NCBI RefSeq assembly: GCF_900106805.1
Contig: NZ_FNNP01000005.1
Coordinates: 62,001 to 126,000 of the forward strand
Source: Ruegeria halocynthiae
GTDB lineage: Bacteria > Pseudomonadota > Alphaproteobacteria > Rhodobacterales > Rhodobacteraceae
Length of the DNA stretch: 64,000 nt
Direction of reading: 5' to 3'
Within the stretch, counting starts at the first letter, position 1. Each line of letters starts with the position of its first letter. This document shows, in pieces, positions 58,499 through 64,000 of the stretch. The position numbers and the translations under genes are program-made. The notes beneath the pieces are model-generated. The model was given only the letters and a program-made list of their open reading frames with translations, had not been told where the DNA came from and made no database searches.

Positions 58499-58533
58499 CC
58501 AGAACACCACCCCTACGGGTCAAAGTGTTCCGG
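58499..58533 (-). terminator. Terminator-like hairpin between cca and the ABC exporter genes
   Basis: A 9-bp stem (58525-58533 with 58499-58507, one G-U pair) enclosing an inner CCC/GGG helix, followed on the minus strand by GCGCCATCTTTCTTC. It lies three bases past a tiny reading frame (58537-58563) and 50 bases before the exporter start. It may end the hslO-nudix-cca transcript or act as an attenuator. Confidence 0.55.
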
Positions 58534-58536
58534 GTT

Positions 58537-58563
58537 TTAGCCGAACCAGATCCCGTAATACAT
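58537..58563 (-). CDS. Putative 8-residue leader peptide with strong ribosome site
   Basis: ATG 58563 begins a minus-strand frame reading M-Y-Y-G-I-W-F-G then TAA, seven bases after GGAGGGAGGA, one of the strongest ribosome sites in the window (an ATG six bases earlier is too close to it). Half of the residues are aromatic. It ends just before the hairpin at 58499-58533. Translation is not shown, and it could be chance. Confidence 0.35.
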   Translation of the reverse strand: MYYGIWFG

Positions 58564-58642
58564 TCGCATTCCTCCCTCCATTTGAGTCAGGCGCACCCTG
58601 CCAAAACAAATCGGGTTTGTCATCCCCTTTTGAGACTTCAGC

Positions 58643-59797
58643 TTATTCGGCCAGCAATTCTTCGCGGTTGAGCGTGAAATCCGAAGCGATCCAGCGCGCC
58701 TCCAGCTCGGCCAGTTTTGCGCCAAGCGCAGGGCCTGAGAATGTGGGAATCAAATCCGTCGCCTTAATCGGAAAACTGGCTGCGGCCCCGTGATCAAGGG
58801 CGTCGGACAGATCGCCCGACCAAGGTTGCTCCAGAAACGCGCCGCGCAAAAGTGTCTCGTGCAGCCCGCCTTCGGCGCCATAGCGATAGCCAAGCTCAGC
58901 CACACTGATTGATGCCATCGCTTCGTCGCGCATCCGGGTCAGTCGCTGCAGTTGCGCCCGGCTAAGGCGTAGGGTTTTGGCGACGTCAACGGGCGCAATC
59001 GCGGCCAGGCGGCGAATCGAATCGGGTCTGGCCCCGGCGTCCTGTTCCAGTTTCACCAGTATCGCCAGCGCCGTATCGTCAACCCCCGGTAGCAATCGGG
59101 TCAATACACCCGAACTGCGCATCGCCGCCACTGAAGGCGCAGGGTCCGGGGCGGCCAGCAGCTTTAGCATCTCGGCCCCAACACGTTCGCGGGATAACTG
59201 TTCCAGACCATCGAGATTGGCGGCAATTGCCGCCAGCGCGTCTGCGTCAAACCCGGCCTCAGTATCACCATACCACGCGTGAAACCGGAAATAGCGCAGT
59301 GAGCGCAGATAGTCTTCGCGGATACGATCGCGCGCCTCACCGATAAATCGGACCCGCCGTGCCTGCAGATCGGGTAAGCCGTCCAGCGGATCAAGGATCG
59401 TGCCATCGGGCCGGGCATAGAGCGCGTTCATGGTAAAGTCGCGGCGCGCGGCATCCTCTTCAACCTTGTCGGAAAAGGCCACGACGGCGCGCCGACCATC
59501 CGTTTCGACATCTCGGCGAAACGTCGTCACTTCGTGCGGGATACCCTTGCTGACAACCGTCACAGTGCCATGTTCGATCCCTGTAGGTATCGGTTTCAGC
59601 CCCGCCTTTTGCGACAATTCCAAAACCCGCTCAGGCCTTGCGTCCGTTGCTATGTCGATGTCCGAGACCGGGGCCTGCAACAGCGCATTGCGCACACAGC
59701 CGCCAACAAAAAGCGCCTGCGCCCCGCCGCCGGTCAAGGCAGCGCACACATTCTGAGTGGCTTGTTCAGTTATCCAGTCTTCCGTGATCCGCTTCAT
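58643..59797 (-). CDS. cca: CCA tRNA nucleotidyltransferase / poly(A) polymerase family
   Basis: A 384-residue class II nucleotidyltransferase that completes or repairs the CCA end of tRNAs. The head domain has LFVGGCVRNALL and the catalytic Asp46 and Asp48 in VSDIDIATDA; RRDFTMNALYA is the neck region. Family members in this group are annotated both cca and pcnB, and the activity cannot be separated by sight. It overlaps the NUDIX gene upstream by four bases. Confidence 0.92.
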   Translation of the reverse strand: MKRITEDWITEQATQNVCAALTGGGAQALFVGGCVRNALLQAPVSDIDIATDARPERVLELSQKAGLKPIPTGIEHGTVTVVSKGIPHEVTTFRRDVETDGRRAVVAFSDKVEEDAARRDFTMNALYARPDGTILDPLDGLPDLQARRVRFIGEARDRIREDYLRSLRYFRFHAWYGDTEAGFDADALAAIAANLDGLEQLSRERVGAEMLKLLAAPDPAPSVAAMRSSGVLTRLLPGVDDTALAILVKLEQDAGARPDSIRRLAAIAPVDVAKTLRLSRAQLQRLTRMRDEAMASISVAELGYRYGAEGGLHETLLRGAFLEQPWSGDLSDALDHGAAASFPIKATDLIPTFSGPALGAKLAELEARWIASDFTLNREELLAE

Positions 59798-60393
59798 TCA
59801 CTCATCCGCGCCGCTAAACCCCGCAGCATCCGTGCCGTCGCCCCCCAAATGTAATAAGGGCCATAGGGCACAGCGTAATAATGCCGTCTTTGTCCACGCC
59901 AACGGCGCGACTCGACGACATAATTCTCTGGGTTCAGGACATGCGCAAGCGGAACCGTGAAGACCTCATCCACTTCGCCGGGTTCGGCGATGGGTTCAAA
60001 GCTGGAATCAAGGATCGCAACAACGGGCGTGACCGAAAAGGACGTCACCGTTTCATGGATGGGCAGGTGACCCAGAACACGCGGCATTTCGGGTGGAAGG
60101 CCGATCTCTTCCCGCGCTTCACGCAAGGCCGTCGCAGTGACATCGGCGTCGCCTTCATCCTGTTTGCCGCCGGGAAAAGCGATCTGGCCCGGATGGTGTT
60201 TCAATGCCGAAGAGCGTTTGGTCAGGATCAACCGCGGCGTGTCTGCGACGACAGAAACAGGCACTAACACACCGGCGGGGCGCAATTTGCGCCCCTCGGG
60301 CAGCACCGTCTCCGGGTTCAGGTCAAAGTCACTGGACCCGGCACCATCGCGCTCTAGTGCTACCGTCAGCTTTGAGATTAGATCACGCGCCAT
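59794..60393 (-). CDS. NUDIX hydrolase, CoA pyrophosphatase (NudL) type
   Basis: A 199-residue NUDIX protein with the NuCoA-style box: LPEGRKLRPAGVLVPV then GGKQDEGDADVTATALREAREEIGL. Relatives hydrolyse coenzyme A and acyl-CoA. ATG 60393 overlaps the hslO end by 11 bases. Cotranscribed with hslO and cca, an arrangement common in Rhodobacterales. Confidence 0.88.
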   Translation of the reverse strand: MARDLISKLTVALERDGAGSSDFDLNPETVLPEGRKLRPAGVLVPVSVVADTPRLILTKRSSALKHHPGQIAFPGGKQDEGDADVTATALREAREEIGLPPEMPRVLGHLPIHETVTSFSVTPVVAILDSSFEPIAEPGEVDEVFTVPLAHVLNPENYVVESRRWRGQRRHYYAVPYGPYYIWGATARMLRGLAARMSE

Positions 60394-61369
60394 CCGAACT
60401 TTCGGCCTCGAACCCAACGGTCGTTGGGTCCAGCACGTAATGCGCACCGCAAAACTGACAGTCGGCGGTGACGGTGCCTTCGTCCGTGGTCATTGTCGCA
60501 ATATCCTGAGCCGAATAGATCGACAGGCTTTGACGCACGCGATCCTCGGAACAGGTACAGCCAAACTGCACCTGTTGCGCGTCATAGACGCGGGGCTGCT
60601 CCTCGTGAAACAGGCGCACCAGCAGATCGGTCGGAGCAACCACCGGTCCGATCAATTCCAGATCATCCACCGTGTCGAGCAGGATGTTGACGCGATTCCA
60701 GTTCTCACCTTCTTCGCCATCCACCAGATCTGAGGCCGTCAGAATTTCTCCGCTGCCTTCTCCTGAGGCGGCAAAGGGCGAGGCTTTGGGCATATGCTGC
60801 AACATGATTCCGCCCGCGCGCCAATGTTCACCAACACCGGGCTCGGTCGACTTTCCAAAGCTGAGCGAAAACCGCGTCGGCAACTGTTCGGACTGCGCAA
60901 AGTAAGCCTCGGCACAGGCGCTCAGCGATCCTCCGGCCAACGGGGTGATGCCCTGATAGGGCTGCGTGCCTTCGCCCTGGTCAATCATGATGGCAAAGTA
61001 CCCCTCACCCACCTGATCGAATGGCGCGGCTTCAGTCAGCCGGTCGCGGTCAAAACTGGCGTAAGCCCGGATTTTTGCAGTTTCGCCTTCCTTCTGCGGA
61101 GCATAATAGTCGGTTGCGATCATCCGCACCGCGCCCTTGGACTGTACCTGCAAGGACAGCTTCCAGCGCAGGGATACTGTCTGGCCGATCAATGCGGTCA
61201 ACAAGGCCATCTCAGCCACCAGCGCTTCGACCACTTCAGGGTAGTCGTGCTGTTTCAGGATGCCATCCAACACGCCGTCCAGCCGCGCCACGCGGCCACG
61301 CATGTCCGGTACATCGAGTTGAAAGGGCAGGACCGTGTCGTCCCACGCGATTTTGGTTCCAATAGACAT
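60383..61369 (-). CDS. hslO: Redox-regulated chaperone Hsp33
   Basis: A 328-residue holdase activated by oxidation. The zinc cysteines are Cys271 and Cys273 (FGCTCSEDR) and Cys304 and Cys307 (ADCQFCGAHY), matching the CxC/CxxC redox switch. The N-terminal domain is of normal length. It heads the hslO-nudix-cca transcript and is divergent from a NUDIX gene over 76 bp. Confidence 0.96.
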   Translation of the reverse strand: MSIGTKIAWDDTVLPFQLDVPDMRGRVARLDGVLDGILKQHDYPEVVEALVAEMALLTALIGQTVSLRWKLSLQVQSKGAVRMIATDYYAPQKEGETAKIRAYASFDRDRLTEAAPFDQVGEGYFAIMIDQGEGTQPYQGITPLAGGSLSACAEAYFAQSEQLPTRFSLSFGKSTEPGVGEHWRAGGIMLQHMPKASPFAASGEGSGEILTASDLVDGEEGENWNRVNILLDTVDDLELIGPVVAPTDLLVRLFHEEQPRVYDAQQVQFGCTCSEDRVRQSLSIYSAQDIATMTTDEGTVTADCQFCGAHYVLDPTTVGFEAESSDGA

Positions 61370-61445
61370 GGGGTTTCCTTAAACGCCACAGGTTGGCATA
61401 CCGCCACCATATAGGTTGAACAGTTTGGGTTGAAAGGGGCCTTAC

Positions 61446-61889
61446 ATGATCAGACGCTTCGGCGAAAGCCCCGAGACCGGTCGTAAATATACACGGCGCG
61501 TCGGCGCGTATGCTCTACTGCCTCAGGGTAATCGTCTGCTGTTGACCTGCCAGTTAGATCCCGGACCGGATCTGCAGCTGCCAGGCGGCGGTATCGACCC
61601 CGGGGAATCACCCATCACGGCGCTTCACCGTGAGGTTTACGAAGAAACCGGTTGGCTGATTGCTGCGCCCCGTCGTGTTGGTGCGTTCCGCAGATATACC
61701 TACATGCCGGAATACGACTTATGGGCCGAGAAAGTCTGCCTGATCTATCGTGCCCGCCCTGTCCGCCGCATGGGGCCCCCAACCGAAGCCGTTCACGAGG
61801 CCATGTGGATGGAAATTGCTGACGCTGTACATCTGCTCGGCAACGAGGGCGATGCCCATTTCGCCCAGCGCCACCTGCAAGGGCTTTAG
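61446..61889 (+). CDS. NUDIX hydrolase of unknown substrate
   Basis: A 147-residue NUDIX protein with the box GGGIDPGESPITALHREVYEETGW (about 50-72), complete for metal binding. Flanking segments resemble the nucleotide or nucleoside-diphosphate-sugar hydrolases of the ADP-ribose group, but the substrate is unknown. It is convergent with the receiver-PP2C gene, overlapping by four bases. Confidence 0.88.
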   Translation: MIRRFGESPETGRKYTRRVGAYALLPQGNRLLLTCQLDPGPDLQLPGGGIDPGESPITALHREVYEETGWLIAAPRRVGAFRRYTYMPEYDLWAEKVCLIYRARPVRRMGPPTEAVHEAMWMEIADAVHLLGNEGDAHFAQRHLQGL

Positions 61890-63160
61890 GGTCCGTTATA
61901 TTCAAAGAACACCGCCGATACGTCATCCGTCATGCCGCTGTCCGGCGACATCACCTGACTGAGGCGCCAGAACAGGTCATCCAGAAACTCCGGCCCGCCA
62001 TGGTCCTCAGCACATTCAATCGCCATCGCCATGAGCCCGTCATCGTCCAGCAATCCGCCATCGGCAAGTGGGCATTCGGTAAATCCGTCCGAATGCAACA
62101 GCAGCTTGTCGCCCGGCTGCAAATAGGTTTCCGTCTGCTGAAACTGCGCATCGGGCAGAAGACCAATTGGCAGCCCGCCTTCACCCAGAAACTCGGTTTG
62201 GCCATCATGGCGCAGAAGCAATGGGTGCGGATGTCCGGCCTGGACCATTTTCAGATGTCCATTGCGCAGATCAATGATGGCGTAGGCCATGGTAAAATAC
62301 TCTTCGATCCCGGTGTCAGCCATCAGGCGAGAGTTCAGCAGCGCTGCAACCTCTTCGGGTGGCAAAAGAGCGAAGAACTTATTGAACCTGCGCTCCATCG
62401 CGATGTTCTGATCGAAATGCGTGCTGGACAGATACCCGCCCAGACGGGCAGTCATCATCGCCGAGGTGATCCCGTGACCCGAGACATCAATGCTGTAGAA
62501 CCCCAGCCGGTTAACGCCAGGTGAGAACATCCCCACCAGATCGCCGCCGATATGCCCGCAAGGTTTCAGCAACAGGCTGACCTGTGATTTCCCGAAGGTC
62601 CGCTTCAGCTCAGGCACCAGCGATTCCTGAATTTTGCGCGCCTGCATCAGATCCTTGTCGATCGCTTCATGGGCTAACTTCAGCTCGTTCAGCGCCGTTT
62701 CGATCATCTGGTTTTTCCGCGACAGCTCACGCTGCATGTCCAAAATTCGCGCACCGGCAGATATGCGCGCGCGCAGCTCATCCGCTTCCAGCGGTTTGAT
62801 CAGAAAATCATCCGCCCCGGCGTCCAGGCCACGCGCAACCTCCTGCTTTTCGCTCTTTGATGTCAGCAGGATGAAATAGCTGTATTGCTCACCCCCCAGA
62901 TTTCGGAAGGCGTGACAGAACTCAAGCCCGCCCATGCCGGGCATGACCCAGTCACTGAGCACCAGATCGGGCGGATCGGTCACGCAAAGCTCAATCGCCG
63001 CCTCACCGCTGTCGGCCTCAAGAACTTCAAAACCCCACTTTTTCAGCGAGGCTACCAGGATGCGCCGCTGCAGACGGCTATCGTCCACAACAAGAACCTT
63101 GCGGATCGCGCCAAAATCCAGCTCGACCCGGGCCTCTGCTTGACTGGCTTCCGGCACCAT
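61886..63160 (-). CDS. Response regulator fused to PP2C (SpoIIE/RsbU-type) phosphatase
   Basis: A 424-residue protein with a CheY-like receiver domain (about 20-135; acidic pocket Asp26/Asp27, phospho-acceptor Asp70 in LVLSDWVMPGM, Thr100, Lys122 in FLIKPL), a coiled linker (about 140-180) and a C-terminal PP2C phosphatase domain with GGDLVGMF and the FYSIDVSGHGITSAM metal motifs. Such proteins dephosphorylate anti-sigma-factor antagonists in partner-switching stress circuits. ATG 63160 has AGGG before it. It is divergent from an HPt gene, a likely phosphodonor. Confidence 0.93.
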   Translation of the reverse strand: MVPEASQAEARVELDFGAIRKVLVVDDSRLQRRILVASLKKWGFEVLEADSGEAAIELCVTDPPDLVLSDWVMPGMGGLEFCHAFRNLGGEQYSYFILLTSKSEKQEVARGLDAGADDFLIKPLEADELRARISAGARILDMQRELSRKNQMIETALNELKLAHEAIDKDLMQARKIQESLVPELKRTFGKSQVSLLLKPCGHIGGDLVGMFSPGVNRLGFYSIDVSGHGITSAMMTARLGGYLSSTHFDQNIAMERRFNKFFALLPPEEVAALLNSRLMADTGIEEYFTMAYAIIDLRNGHLKMVQAGHPHPLLLRHDGQTEFLGEGGLPIGLLPDAQFQQTETYLQPGDKLLLHSDGFTECPLADGGLLDDDGLMAMAIECAEDHGGPEFLDDLFWRLSQVMSPDSGMTDDVSAVFFEYNGP

Positions 63161-63282
63161 GAAATCCCTGTATCTGATCGACACTCCAGTTGCCGTGACG
63201 CTACGTGCGTCTGCTTAACATCCCGTGAAAGCCCACGCGGTCCGGGTTTAACGCCGTGTTTACCCCCAGCAAGGTACCAATG

Positions 63283-63303
63283 TGCAACTACTAGGGGGTT
63301 GCA
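63283..63303 (+). promoter_or_regulatory. Start-site hairpin over the HPt ribosome site
   Basis: TGCAAC (63283-63288) and GTTGCA (63298-63303) can pair with AGGGG, the ribosome site, in the loop; the last A of the stem is the first base of the ATG at 63303. The 6-bp stem is modest, so its effect on translation is uncertain. Confidence 0.35.
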
Positions 63304-63632
63304 TGATTCAGTGGACCAGGGTCAGACAGTTGCGTGATGAGGTCGGCGCCGATGAATTCGACGAAGTGGTCGATATCTTTCTGGAGGAGGTTCAGGAAGT
63401 CATCACCAGACTGCGCAATGACACTGCCCTCACCGAGATCGAGCAGAACCTGCATTTCCTTAAGGGCAGCGCGCTGAGCCTCGGCTTCGACAGCTTTTCG
63501 AAACTGTGTCAGGATGGCGAACGCCGTGCGGCCTCGGGTGAAAGCGGCGCCGTCGATCTGGATTCGATTTTCTCAGCTTATGACGAATCGAAAGCACTGT
63601 TTCAGGCCGGCTTGGCTGAAAACCTGCGCTAG
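63303..63632 (+). CDS. HPt domain phosphotransfer protein
   Basis: A 109-residue histidine phosphotransfer protein with the intact acceptor His51 in LHFLKGSALSLGF, followed by the usual LCQDGE helix. It is a free-standing HPt. Being divergent from the receiver-PP2C gene over 142 bp, it is the likely phosphate donor or sink for that receiver. The last four bases overlap the convergent ilvA. ATG 63303 is used; a GTG at 63282 is in frame but overlaps the hairpin. Confidence 0.92.
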   Translation: MIQWTRVRQLRDEVGADEFDEVVDIFLEEVQEVITRLRNDTALTEIEQNLHFLKGSALSLGFDSFSKLCQDGERRAASGESGAVDLDSIFSAYDESKALFQAGLAENLR

Positions 63633-64000
63633 ATCACAAACTGCGCCAACGTCTCATCTTCGGTGATGTCGGTATAGGTGAACCCAGCCTCGTCCAGATG
63701 CGCAAACAAGCGCATGAAATTCTCGGGCTTGCGGGTTTCGATCCCGATCAGGACTGAACCGAAATTGCGCGCTGATTTCTTCATGTATTCGAACCTGGCG
63801 ATATCATCCTCGGGGCCGAGTATGCCCAGAAACTCTTTCAGTGCACCGGGGCGCTGCGGCAGGCGCAGGATGAAGTATTTCTTGACGCCGGAATAGCGCT
63901 GCGCGCGCTCTTTGACTTCGGGTAAACGCTCAAAATCGAAATTCCCGCCCGAAGTGACGCAGACCACAGTCTTGCCACGCACAAAGCTTTGCACGTCACC
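63629..64000 (-). CDS. ilvA: Threonine dehydratase IlvA, C-terminal regulatory part (cut by window edge)
   Basis: The last 123 residues of threonine ammonia-lyase. VVCVTSGGNFDFERL is the end of the PLP domain and the following KKYFILRLPQRPGALKEFLG begins the ACT-like regulatory domain that senses isoleucine/valine. The frame is open to base 64000, so the PLP catalytic domain lies beyond the right edge. Confidence 0.93.
   Translation of the reverse strand, partial: GDVQSFVRGKTVVCVTSGGNFDFERLPEVKERAQRYSGVKKYFILRLPQRPGALKEFLGILGPEDDIARFEYMKKSARNFGSVLIGIETRKPENFMRLFAHLDEAGFTYTDITEDETLAQFVI

Overview
The window is a stretch of chromosome from an alphaproteobacterium, most likely a marine Roseobacter-group member of the Rhodobacteraceae close to Ruegeria/Silicibacter. 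Pointers are the high-GC genes, DUF2794 and DUF3095 proteins, a Roseobacter-style phosphate-binding/OmpA fusion beside secA, a NavSp-like bacterial sodium channel, and the DnaK, SecA, Asd and Hsp33 sequences. This placement comes from protein recognition, not a search. I see no rRNA, tRNA, transposase, integrase, phage gene or CRISPR array. The only stretch that looks acquired is one lower-GC gene of unknown function near 6 kb.

Layout. 1-5.7 kb: the end of a PLP decarboxylase, a DUF3095 protein, an MFS transporter, a GT4 glycosyltransferase and asd with its terminator. 5.8-12.6 kb: the AT-richer orphan gene, an SRPBCC protein, a beta carbonic anhydrase with terminator, an HPt-like protein lacking its histidine, a coupled M17 aminopeptidase/NlpC pair, DUF2794 and an iron-type ABC permease. 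12.65-21.5 kb, minus strand: an eight-gene operon that combines a complete Liv-type ABC importer with an acyl-CoA ligase at the front and a PaaK-like CoA ligase at the end. This suggests uptake and CoA activation of an organic acid rather than plain amino acid uptake. 21.7-31.5 kb: a sterol-desaturase-family hydroxylase, mutT, argJ, a parvulin, secA, two secretory or envelope genes and radC.

31.5-39.0 kb, minus strand: a thiamin operon under a TPP riboswitch, read as thiD-thiO-thiS-thiG-thiE-thiF, then a ThiY/TenA/ThiZ/ThiX salvage and import set. Almost all junctions overlap by ATGA. thiC is absent from the window, so the pyrimidine half may be salvaged. 39.3-42.4 kb: dnaK-dnaJ with a heat-shock-like promoter and a strong intergenic hairpin. 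42.6-44.1 kb: alkB and an orphan ABC-2 polysaccharide permease.

44.2-52.1 kb, plus strand: cysQ, kdsB, galE, two tandem related glycosyltransferases, a GT14 (Core-2/I-branching) glycosyltransferase with an extra domain, and a two-part sulfotransferase. I read this as a surface-glycan and sulfation module, with CysQ removing the PAP that sulfotransferases produce. It is the best candidate for an undescribed system here.

52.1-61.4 kb, minus strand: hslO, a CoA-type NUDIX hydrolase, cca, a heterodimeric ABC exporter preceded by a tiny aromatic-rich reading frame and a hairpin, an RNA m5U methyltransferase, the sodium channel and an L,D-transpeptidase lipoprotein. 61.4-64 kb: a NUDIX hydrolase, a receiver-PP2C phosphatase divergent from an HPt protein, and the C-terminal end of ilvA, cut by the window edge.
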